Below are positions 1 through 4,965 of a DNA stretch of 5,716 bases, piece by piece. Source of the stretch: Chloroflexota bacterium. GTDB lineage: Bacteria; Chloroflexota; Anaerolineae; Anaerolineales; UBA4823. Positions within the stretch are counted from its first letter, which is position 1; every line of letters begins with the position of its first letter. The DNA is taken from positions 1 through 5,716 of the forward strand of contig DAOVCZ010000135.1 in assembly GCA_030669775.1 (NCBI GenBank). The letters are read 5' to 3'. The position numbers were made by a program, and so were the translations under genes. The notes below the pieces were generated by a model, which was given only the letters and a program-made list of their open reading frames with translations, did not search any database and was not told where the DNA came from.

Positions 1-626
1 ATTACTCCGATCCCCTCCGAGCGGCACAAGGGCATCATTTCGCGTTCTTCTTCCCGGTAGACCAGGTTGTAGTGATTTTGCATCGACACGAAACGGGTCC
101 AGCCATGCAGATCTGCGAGATACAGCGACTTTGAAAATTGCCAGGCATACATGCTCGATGTACCAATATAGAGGACTTTACCGGATTTAACGACATCATG
201 TAAGGCTTCCAAGGTTTCCTCGATGGGCGTTTCCGGGTCCCAGCGGTGGATCTGGTAGAGGTCTATATAATCAGTTCCCAACCTGCGCAGGGAATCATCG
301 ATAGCCTGCATGATATGCACCCGAGATAGACCGCCAAGATTTGGCTTATCACCCATGGGAAAAAAGACTTTGCTGGCGATTACCACTTCATCCCGGCGGG
401 TGAAGTCATTGAGTGCCCGGCCGAGTATCTCTTCACTGACTCCGAGCGAGTATGCATCCGCAGTGTCAAAGAAATTGATCCCCAATTCTAGCGCCCGCTG
501 GATGAATGGGCGCGACTCACGCTCGTCGAGAACCCAGTCACGCCATTGGGATGACCCATAGGTCATCGTCCCCAGACAAATCCGGGAAACCTTCAGTCCA
601 CTCTTACCTAATCTTGGGTAATCCAT
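1..626 (-). CDS. Aldo/keto reductase, partial (C-terminal third off the left edge)
   Basis: NAD(P)H-dependent oxidoreductase of the aldo/keto reductase superfamily ((beta/alpha)8 barrel, cytoplasmic). About 208 residues are present and the frame stays open to base 1, so roughly the last third of a usual 320-335 residue protein is missing. The reading starts MDYPRLGKSGLKVSRICLG, a typical AKR N-terminus. The catalytic tetrad is visible: D54 and Y59 in FFDTADAYS, K86 in VIASKVF, and H127 in LYQIHRWD. Other family motifs are SEEILGRAL (64-72), RRLGTDYIDLY (114-124) and MQNHYNLVYREEERE near the break. The start is the ATG at 624-626, preceded by AGAAGG with a short 3-nt spacer. It lies 210 bases beyond the gatA stop on the same strand, so co-transcription is possible but not shown. 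The substrate cannot be deduced; the motifs fit the general bacterial dehydrogenase-like AKR group rather than a named enzyme. Confidence 0.95.
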   Translation of the reverse strand, partial: MDYPRLGKSGLKVSRICLGTMTYGSSQWRDWVLDERESRPFIQRALELGINFFDTADAYSLGVSEEILGRALNDFTRRDEVVIASKVFFPMGDKPNLGGLSRVHIMQAIDDSLRRLGTDYIDLYQIHRWDPETPIEETLEALHDVVKSGKVLYIGTSSMYAWQFSKSLYLADLHGWTRFVSMQNHYNLVYREEEREMMPLCRSEGIGV

Positions 627-836
627 TTTCCTTCTCTTCACATAATCTAATATTGGTTCTCAGAGTGTGTTTTCACCCTATATCCAATTCCAGTTCTGAA
701 ACAGTCTCCAGGATTAAGTCAGCCGCTTGGCGAATGGAGGAATGCATGTCGTTTTTTCCAGGGGTGAGTAAGGCTTGTAGGGCACACGTAAACCACATCA
801 ACTGTAGACAACGCTGGATCGATCAAAATCATATGT
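627..836. other. Intergenic region between gatA and the aldo/keto reductase
   Basis: This 210-base gap lies between two genes of the same strand. I see no convincing rho-independent terminator after gatA and no clear -35/-10 pair for the reductase gene. The 60 bases before the reductase start are AT-rich on the minus strand (AATATTAGATTATG) and could hold a promoter, but no good -35 stands at the right distance. The only other content is the doubtful small ORF listed separately. Confidence 0.5.
673..798 (-). CDS. Possible 41-residue small ORF or gene remnant
   Basis: In the gap between gatA and the aldo/keto reductase, an open frame on the minus strand begins at ATG 796-798 (MWFTCALQ...) and ends with TGA at 673-675. 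A second ATG at 745-747 would give 24 residues beginning MHSSIRQAADLILETVSELE, an amphipathic, helix-like, protein-like composition. No good Shine-Dalgarno precedes the first ATG. The second has only GGA about 9 nt upstream. I do not recognise a family. It may be a real small protein, the tail of a decayed gene, or chance. Confidence 0.15.
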   Translation of the reverse strand: MWFTCALQALLTPGKNDMHSSIRQAADLILETVSELELDIG

Positions 837-2333
837 TCAAAGAGCGTGATCCATTTTCGGTTGGCGAGTGTGCCAATCTGTAACCTGCTGGTAAGCATAA
901 GCTGTCTGGAAGAGCAGTTCTTCCCGGAAATGTGGGCCCATCAGCTGCATCCCGATCGGCAGCCCTCGATCGTCAAAGCCAACTGGGAAGGCGATTCCGG
1001 GCACACCTGCCAGATTGGCAGGTAGGGTGAAGATGTCTTCCAGGTACATCGAAAGTGGATCATCTCCATGTTCACCGATGTGGAAGGCAGTGGTTGGCGC
1101 GACTGGCGCGGCGATGACATCCACCTTTTGAAATGCTGCTTCGAAATCTCGTTTAATCAGGGTACGCACTTTCTGGGCTTGCCCGTAATAAGCTTCATAA
1201 TACCCAGCTGAAAGGGCATAGGTGCCGAGCATGATGCGCCGCTTTACTTCAGGACCGAATTTATCTCCCCGTGTGTGACGAAATATGTCCCACATCTCAT
1301 CTGCTGGGACTCGTGGTCCATAGCGGATTCCATCAAACCGGGCCAGGTTCGCGGAGGCCTCTGCTGGTGCGATTATATAATACGCGGGCAAGGCTTGCTC
1401 TGTATATGGTAGGTTGACTGTCTTGATCTGCGCACCGAGTGTCTCAAACTCGTCGATCGCTAGCCGGACACGATCTTCGACCTCAGGTTGTATCCCCTCG
1501 ATAAAATACTCATCTGGTACACCAATTCGTAAATTCCGCAATCCGGTTCTTGAGTCCATCCTGGTGAGATCTATCTCAGGAATTGGTAAATCGATCGTGG
1601 TAGCGTCTAAAGGATCAGCCCCCGCCATTACTTTAAACAAGGGGATAATTTCAGCAGCTGAGCGACCAAAAGCTCCCACTACATCTAATGAAGATCCATA
1701 AGCAACCAAGCCATAGCGAGAGACCCGTCCGTAGGTGGGTTTGATGCCAGTCACACCACAAAACGATGCCGGTTGCCGCACGCTACCGCCGGTATCTGTA
1801 CCCAGGGCAAGTGGGGTGAGACGCGCAACGATGGCGGCTGCACTGCCACCGCTCGATCCACCTGGGACATGATCAAAATCCCAGGGATTATGAGTCGGTC
1901 CGTAGGCGGAGTTTTCGGTGGACGAACCCATAGCGAATTCATCGGTGTTCGTCTTTCCAAGAATGACCACACCAGCCTCGCGTAAGCGCTCAACTGCAGT
2001 GGCATTATAAGGTGGGATGAAGTTTTCCAGGATCAGCGAGCCGCAGGTACAGCGCATATCTTTCACGCACAGTACATCTTTGACCGCAATGGGGACTCCA
2101 GTCAGGGCTGGCAGATCTTGCCCGGGTTCGCGGCGTAAGTTTTGAATCAGCTTATCAGCCTCATCCGCCTGGAGAAGAGCTTCATCTGGATTTATGGTTA
2201 TGAATGCGTGTATTATGGGGTCTAGTCGCTCAATCCGCTCCAGGAAAGCCAAGGTCACTTCCCGGCTGGATAAATCCCCAGCGTGCAAGGCTGTGAGCAT
2301 TTCTCCCAGGGAGAGATCCACTATTTCACTCAT
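837..2333 (-). CDS. gatA: Glutamyl-tRNA(Gln)/aspartyl-tRNA(Asn) amidotransferase subunit A (GatA)
   Basis: Glutaminase subunit of the GatCAB amidotransferase. It releases ammonia from glutamine, which GatB uses to convert Glu-tRNA(Gln) or Asp-tRNA(Asn) to the amide. The frame from ATG 2331-2333 gives 498 residues, close to the usual 480-490. The amidase-signature catalytic triad is complete: K85 in GVPIAVKD, cis-Ser S160 in PGGSSGGS, and nucleophile S184 in GTDTGGSVRQPA. Spacing between these residues matches the family. The substrate-binding region GVTGIKPTYGRVSRYGLVAYGSS and a C-terminal TDWHTRQP, common in GatA, are also present. The same frame is open upstream to 2408, but that extension lies wholly inside gatC and lacks GatA similarity, so MSEIVDL is chosen as the start. 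Only 10 bases separate it from the gatC stop, so the two are surely one operon. gatB is not in the window. Confidence 0.98.
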   Translation of the reverse strand: MSEIVDLSLGEMLTALHAGDLSSREVTLAFLERIERLDPIIHAFITINPDEALLQADEADKLIQNLRREPGQDLPALTGVPIAVKDVLCVKDMRCTCGSLILENFIPPYNATAVERLREAGVVILGKTNTDEFAMGSSTENSAYGPTHNPWDFDHVPGGSSGGSAAAIVARLTPLALGTDTGGSVRQPASFCGVTGIKPTYGRVSRYGLVAYGSSLDVVGAFGRSAAEIIPLFKVMAGADPLDATTIDLPIPEIDLTRMDSRTGLRNLRIGVPDEYFIEGIQPEVEDRVRLAIDEFETLGAQIKTVNLPYTEQALPAYYIIAPAEASANLARFDGIRYGPRVPADEMWDIFRHTRGDKFGPEVKRRIMLGTYALSAGYYEAYYGQAQKVRTLIKRDFEAAFQKVDVIAAPVAPTTAFHIGEHGDDPLSMYLEDIFTLPANLAGVPGIAFPVGFDDRGLPIGMQLMGPHFREELLFQTAYAYQQVTDWHTRQPKMDHAL

Positions 2334-2343
2334 CGAGTTGAGT

Positions 2344-2631
2344 TTACTCCAGAACAGGGGGGACGCGAAATTGATCTTTTTCGGTATCTGGCGCGTTGCG
2401 CAGCGCATCCTGCAGGCTCAGACCAGGTCGTGGTTCGTCTGAACGTAACACGCTGCGCGCCGGTAAAACACTGGAAGTCGGGGAGATTCCAGAAGTATCC
2501 ACAGCCTGCAGCCGGGCAGCATATTCCAGGATATCTGAAAGCTGCTCGCCATAACGCGCTTTCTCTTCCTCAGATAGCCTCAAGCGCGCTAATTCTGCAA
2601 TATGCTCGACTTCTTCAAGGGTCAATTTCAT
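2344..2631 (-). CDS. gatC: Glutamyl-tRNA(Gln)/aspartyl-tRNA(Asn) amidotransferase subunit C (GatC)
   Basis: Small subunit that wraps around GatA and GatB and stabilises the GatCAB transamidosome core. The protein is 95 residues, the family's normal size. The N-terminal helical hallmark MKLTLEEVEHIAELARLRLS is followed by EEEKARYGEQLSDILEYAARL. Next come the LxxVDTSGISPTSSVLP segment (in the position of the family's VDTxGVxPxxH region) and the terminal half RSDEPRPGLSLQDALRNAPD with FRVPPVLE, all typical. In GatC the residue after the P-T/x-S stretch is often His; here it reads PTSSVL, a mild deviation. It is the first gene of the gatC-gatA operon. There is no Shine-Dalgarno before its ATG; instead a consensus -10 lies 7 nt upstream (see the promoter entry), which suggests leaderless translation. 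Confidence 0.97.
   Translation of the reverse strand: MKLTLEEVEHIAELARLRLSEEEKARYGEQLSDILEYAARLQAVDTSGISPTSSVLPARSVLRSDEPRPGLSLQDALRNAPDTEKDQFRVPPVLE
2347..2350 (-). promoter_or_regulatory. Candidate gatA Shine-Dalgarno overlapping the end of gatC
   Basis: GGAG immediately precedes the TAA of gatC and lies 13 nt before the chosen gatA ATG. This spacing is long, so initiation probably depends on ribosomes finishing gatC (translational coupling). No better site is present in the 10-base gap. Confidence 0.4.
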
Positions 2632-2638
2632 GGAAGCG

Positions 2639-2647
2639 ATTATATCA
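2639..2647 (-). promoter_or_regulatory. Extended -10 promoter of gatCA, predicted leaderless
   Basis: On the minus strand TGATATAAT is an exact extended -10 (TGn followed by TATAAT). The hexamer at 2639-2644 is followed by only 7 nt (CGCTTCC) before the gatC ATG, which puts transcription start at the A of the ATG or one base before it. The -35 region (TGAGCC at the 17-bp position) is poor, as is usual when the TGn element is present. The 7 nt contain no ribosome-binding motif. Confidence 0.6.
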
Positions 2648-2658
2648 CGCAGGTTCTA

Positions 2659-2682
2659 CACGGCTCACTTTCACGGATCACT
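2659..2682. repeat. Imperfect direct repeat at the gatC -35 region
   Basis: CACGGCTCACT (2659-2669) and CACGGATCACT (2672-2682) match in 10 of 11 positions with a 13-base period. On the gatC strand they read AGTGATCCGTG then AGTGAGCCGTG, covering and extending upstream of the -35 position. This could be a tandem regulator site, or a small chance duplication. Confidence 0.35.
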
Positions 2683-2699
2683 ACAGCCAGGATCATGGA

Positions 2700-3650
2700 T
2701 TACCAATTTTGGGTATACCACCGAATGTATTCCTCAATGTGATCACCCCAATAAGCTTCCTCGTGATACCCAGGATATAAATGCCATTCGTGAGGGATAT
2801 TTTTCTCAGTGAGTAATTCTTCAAACCAGATCGCAGATTTCGAGATCTGGGGACGGTCTTTATCCCCCAGGTCCATATAAATTCGTGGTAGTGATTTATG
2901 GGGGATAGCATCCAGCCAGGCTTTGATATCAGGTAAATCTGTCCAAAAAACCGGCAGGCTGTGAAGACCTATTGACCCAAAAGACTCCCAATGGGAGAGA
3001 CCAAGATGCAGCGCCCAACCTGCTCCACGGGATAGACCACCGATGGCCCGATACTCTCGCATTGGGCGCGTGCGATAATTCTGATCAATCCAGGGCAGAA
3101 GCTGTTCAGCAACCGCCTGGCCAAACATGTCTTCCGTTGGCTGGTCCCAAGATCGATCGCGCGGCATAACGATCAGCAGAGCAGGGATTTCCTCCGCTGC
3201 AATCAGCTCATCCGCTGTTTCATCCACCCCTAAATGATCCCATTGATCGTCATTGGAATTCTGCCCGTGGATCAAATATAGAACCGGGTACCGGTTATCC
3301 GGCAGCTGATCATAGCACGGAGGCAGATATACGCGGAATCCGAGGGGTAAAGGAAGTAATTCAGTGCGTAGATCTCCTTGCTCTATACGTCCTCCTTCAT
3401 CCCAACAAGCCAGACGTTCTGGGGATGGGATGGGAGAAGGAGTGCCTGTTGGGTTTGAGGTTAGGCTCGGGCTTGGCGAGAGAGTAGGAGATGGGGAAGG
3501 AGAGGGTGTCCGTGTGGGAGAGTCTGTAGCCAAAGGTGTAGAGGAAACAGAAATCACACCTTGCACCTGGCTGGTGGACAGTTGAGATGTGCAGGCACTA
3601 CTAACCATTACGAATGTGAGGAGCAGCAATAACAACCAATACCGGTTCAA
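2700..3650 (-). CDS. Secreted or lipid-anchored esterase (esterase D / PF00756-type alpha/beta-hydrolase)
   Basis: Putative extracytoplasmic serine esterase, 316 residues. Residues 1-20 form a signal peptide (NRY, a hydrophobic run from W5 to V16, then SSAC). C20 could be a lipobox cysteine, though -3 is Ser rather than the usual Leu/Val/Ile. Residues about 38-77 are a Ser/Thr/Pro-rich linker, typical of cell-surface proteins. The hydrolase domain follows from about 100: FRVYLPPCY (105-113), YPVLYLIHG (121-129, oxyanion region), nucleophile S207 in GGLSRG, likely acid D265 in DLGDKD, and H296 in YPGYHEEAYW. The start is TTG at 3648-3650: it follows a strong AAGGTGA and gives a full signal peptide, whereas the next Met (15) would cut it. 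The family includes feruloyl, acetyl-xylan and enterochelin esterases and mycolyltransferase-like proteins, so the substrate is not assignable. Its stop lies 68 bases before gatC, which has its own promoter. Confidence 0.88.
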   Translation of the reverse strand: MNRYWLLLLLLTFVMVSSACTSQLSTSQVQGVISVSSTPLATDSPTRTPSPSPSPTLSPSPSLTSNPTGTPSPIPSPERLACWDEGGRIEQGDLRTELLPLPLGFRVYLPPCYDQLPDNRYPVLYLIHGQNSNDDQWDHLGVDETADELIAAEEIPALLIVMPRDRSWDQPTEDMFGQAVAEQLLPWIDQNYRTRPMREYRAIGGLSRGAGWALHLGLSHWESFGSIGLHSLPVFWTDLPDIKAWLDAIPHKSLPRIYMDLGDKDRPQISKSAIWFEELLTEKNIPHEWHLYPGYHEEAYWGDHIEEYIRWYTQNW

Positions 3651-3654
3651 TGTT

Positions 3655-3661
3655 TCACCTT
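3655..3661 (-). promoter_or_regulatory. Shine-Dalgarno that fixes the TTG start of the esterase gene
   Basis: AAGGTGA stands 4 nt (7 nt counted from AAGG) before TTG 3648-3650. No ATG or GTG closer to this site would keep the signal peptide intact, so the rare TTG start is well supported. Confidence 0.75.
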
Positions 3662-3701
3662 GAATTCAAAAATACTATCAAAGTTTGAAAAATCACATCC
3701 T

Positions 3702-3734
3702 GCGCTTAAATTATAAGCGCCAACTTAATGGCGC
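3702..3734 (-). promoter_or_regulatory. Candidate esterase promoter -10 inside two overlapping inverted repeats
   Basis: On the minus strand, GCGCTTATAATTTAAGCGC (3720 to 3702) is an inverted repeat with 7-bp perfect arms and a 5-nt centre, containing an exact TATAAT at 3710-3715. Just upstream, GCGCCATTAAGTTGGCGC (3734 to 3717) has perfect 6-bp arms, and the two share the middle GCGC. The -35 position for this -10 is poor. Transcription would start near 3702, giving a leader of about 50 nt with the Shine-Dalgarno above. The layout fits an operator covering a promoter. As RNA, the two would be mutually exclusive hairpins. No T-tract follows, so it is not a good terminator for spoVS. Confidence 0.45.
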
Positions 3735-3821
3735 GAATAAGAAAATCATCGTAATAACGCAGCCTAACTTAGCAGGGGAAGCAGGCAACTTTGTCAGAGT
3801 GATCTTTTACCGGAATAAATT

Positions 3822-4082
3822 CTAACGCTCTTCAACCGTAAATTTGATCGCTGTACGAATCTTTTCGTCAATTTCCACATCTACAAACTCGGAGATGAAG
3901 ACGACGTTGAAGCCATCCTGAGCCAGGTAGCTTCTTGAGAGTGCCAGGGCTTTTACGGCTTGATTCACTGCGCTGGCTCCGATGGCTTGTACTTCAGCCA
4001 GTTTGTTTTCACGGAAAACGCCAGCAATCGCCCCGGCAACGGCAGATGTTCGTGAGGTGCCCTTAACCTTGATTATGTCCAT
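3822..4082 (-). CDS. spoVS: Stage V sporulation protein S homologue (SpoVS)
   Basis: Small Alba-like-fold protein of 86 residues, the same length as Bacillus subtilis SpoVS. Conserved family blocks are clear: MDIIKVKGTSRTSAVAGAIAG (1-21), EVQAIGASAVNQAVKALALSR (30-50), and the C-terminal DEKIRTAIKFTVEER (72-86) matching the RTAIK..VE pattern. In Bacillus it is required for proper spore coat and cortex development and affects septation; the Alba-like fold suggests nucleic-acid binding. Homologues occur in many non-sporulating bacteria, including Chloroflexota and Deinococcus-Thermus, where the role is undefined. The ATG at 4080-4082 follows GAGGAG at 6-7 nt. It is divergent from the ECF sigma gene across 295 bases. 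The leader has an unusual anti-Shine-Dalgarno structure (see findings). Confidence 0.96.
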   Translation of the reverse strand: MDIIKVKGTSRTSAVAGAIAGVFRENKLAEVQAIGASAVNQAVKALALSRSYLAQDGFNVVFISEFVDVEIDEKIRTAIKFTVEER

Positions 4083-4087
4083 ATCGC

Positions 4088-4094
4088 ACTCCTC
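4088..4094 (-). promoter_or_regulatory. spoVS Shine-Dalgarno (GAGGAGT)
   Basis: A strong ribosome site lies directly before the spoVS ATG. It is an exact complement of the ACTCCTC segment 35 nt upstream in the same leader (minus strand, 4135 to 4129). Confidence 0.8.
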
Positions 4095-4117
4095 GTATTG
4101 ATAGCGACCGTGAGCGA

Positions 4118-4135
4118 ACCCCTCTTTTGAGGAGT
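4118..4135 (-). promoter_or_regulatory. spoVS leader hairpin containing an anti-Shine-Dalgarno arm
   Basis: On the spoVS RNA, ACUCCUC-AAAA-GAGGGGU forms a 7-bp stem with one G-U pair and an AAAA tetraloop. Its first arm is also a perfect 7-nt complement to the spoVS Shine-Dalgarno. The two pairings are mutually exclusive. Read on the plus strand, the same hairpin is followed by AGTTTTT (4136-4142) and resembles a weak terminator, but no plus-strand gene lies upstream of it. Confidence 0.4.
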
Positions 4136-4155
4136 AGTTTTTGCGCCTGCGCGGT

Positions 4156-4204
4156 ATTCTATTTGTCTAGATCTGATTCTACAAGATTTTTGGGTGTGGG
4201 GCAA
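4156..4204 (-). promoter_or_regulatory. Candidate spoVS promoter(s)
   Basis: Two TAGAAT -10 elements (5 of 6 matches) occur on the minus strand at 4156-4161 and 4176-4181. The first has TTGTAG at 17 bp (4179-4184) and the second has TTGCCC at 17 bp (4199-4204). Start points near 4149 or 4169 would give leaders of about 65-85 nt that contain the hairpin and ribosome site above. Which one is used cannot be told from the sequence. Confidence 0.4.
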
Positions 4205-4324
4205 GCTTTATCGACCAGCTTTCACCCAGCGAAAGGAAGCAATACCCTTCTCAACCAATAATTATATCAATCTTCATAATTTGTACATATTTGTGTGACA
4301 TAATAGATGATTGACCTAATGAAC

Positions 4325-4355
4325 TTTACAGATACCCGTACCTATTAACTATATT
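4325..4355 (+). promoter_or_regulatory. Weak candidate promoter for the ECF sigma operon
   Basis: TTTACA (4325-4330) and TATATT (4350-4355) each match sigma-70 consensus in 5 of 6 positions, but the 19-bp spacer is long. Start would be near 4362, leaving a leader of about 16 nt without a good Shine-Dalgarno (only ACGGAC before the ATG). An extended-type TGACATAAT at 4296-4304 is an alternative. GAACTTT (4321-4327) and CGTC (4359-4362) resemble ECF promoter elements, but they are 31 bases apart, about twice the usual spacing. Confidence 0.25.
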
Positions 4356-4377
4356 CGGCGTCACACTTAACGGACAA

Positions 4378-4965
4378 ATGGATAAATACCAGATTGAACT
4401 GCTCCGTCGAGCGAGAGAGTATGATCAGCAAGCGCTGGCTGAAATCTATGATTCCTACAGCCCGAGCTTGTATGGCTATGCATTACGCTTATTAGGAGAT
4501 GCGAATTTGGCTGAGGAATGTGTGGCGGAAACATTTTCCCGATTTCTTTGCGCCATCCACAATGGCAAGGGACCGCAGAAATATCTTAAGGCTTATTTAT
4601 ATCGCATTGCCCATAATTGGATCAGCGATAAATATCGCCGCTGCCCACCAGAGAGTGTTTCTCTGGAGGAGCAATTGAATCTCTCCAATGAGATGCACCT
4701 GGAAGAGCAAGTAGATAGGAGAATTCTGCAAGATCAACTGCGTAATGCACTCGCTCGCCTGACTCCAGATCAGCGCCAGGTCATCATGCTGGTATTTATA
4801 GAAGGATGGCGAAAAGCTGAAGTTGCCGCAGCATTAGGAAAGCCAGTCGGAGCCATCAAATCACTCCAATTCCGAGCCCTAAACTCTCTGAGGAAGGTCT
4901 TAGGGATAACAAAAAACGAGGCACAGCATGAAGCAATCAAATCCTATGCCAGTTTCACCTCTTGA
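4378..4965 (+). CDS. ECF-type (group 4) RNA polymerase sigma factor
   Basis: A 195-residue extracytoplasmic-function sigma factor that redirects RNA polymerase to a specific regulon. Region 2 spans about residues 18-88: LAEIYDSYSPSLYGYALRLLGD, then LAEECVAETFSRFL (the ETF motif of region 2.2), and YLKAYLYRIAHNWISDKYRR of the DNA-melting and -10 recognition helix. Region 4 spans about 113-175: LRNALARLTPDQRQVIMLVF, followed by the helix-turn-helix KAEVAAALGKPVGAIKSLQFRAL, which recognises the -35. There is no region 3, as expected. In the usual GxSxxEIA motif the sequence is GWRKAEVA, a small variation. The start is ATG 4378-4380, with no clear Shine-Dalgarno. The last 38 bases overlap the next gene, whose ribosome site is inside this one, so the two are probably translated together as a sigma/regulator pair. 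Confidence 0.95.
   Translation: MDKYQIELLRRAREYDQQALAEIYDSYSPSLYGYALRLLGDANLAEECVAETFSRFLCAIHNGKGPQKYLKAYLYRIAHNWISDKYRRCPPESVSLEEQLNLSNEMHLEEQVDRRILQDQLRNALARLTPDQRQVIMLVFIEGWRKAEVAAALGKPVGAIKSLQFRALNSLRKVLGITKNEAQHEAIKSYASFTS
4918..4921 (+). promoter_or_regulatory. Shine-Dalgarno of the membrane regulator, inside the sigma gene
   Basis: GAGG lies 6 nt before ATG 4928-4930, within the 3' end of the sigma coding region. It supports the overlapping start rather than a later Met. Confidence 0.6.

Larger units (their letters stand above)
4083..4377. other. Divergent intergenic region between spoVS and the ECF sigma gene
   Basis: This gene-free 295-base region holds the spoVS leader and its candidate promoters on the left half and a strongly AT-rich tract from about 4255 to 4355 leading to the sigma gene. 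I found no small ORF, tRNA or long repeat in it. Confidence 0.7.

Noticed and set aside
506..883. Plus-strand open frame of 125 codons
   Set aside because: It overlaps the aldo/keto reductase start and the gatA end, has no ribosome site and no recognisable protein features.
1414..2005. Several open frames on both strands inside gatA
   Set aside because: All lie within the well-supported gatA coding sequence and look like frame shadows.
2334..2408. N-terminal extension of gatA to 2408
   Set aside because: The extra 25 residues are a shadow of gatC and show no GatA similarity; MSEIVDL at 2333 fits the family's normal N-terminus.
3421..3453. G-run cluster on the plus strand resembling a G-quadruplex
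   Set aside because: Four GGG runs exist, but one loop is 16 bases and the runs follow from Pro-rich codons on the other strand, so coding constraint is enough explanation.
3364..3585. Plus-strand Gly/Glu/Val-rich open frame
   Set aside because: It is the antisense of the Pro/Ser/Thr-rich linker codons of the esterase; its low complexity explains the open frame.
4118..4142. Rho-independent terminator on the plus strand (hairpin plus TTTTT)
   Set aside because: No plus-strand gene lies upstream in the window; the hairpin is better interpreted in the spoVS leader, though termination of antisense transcripts cannot be excluded.
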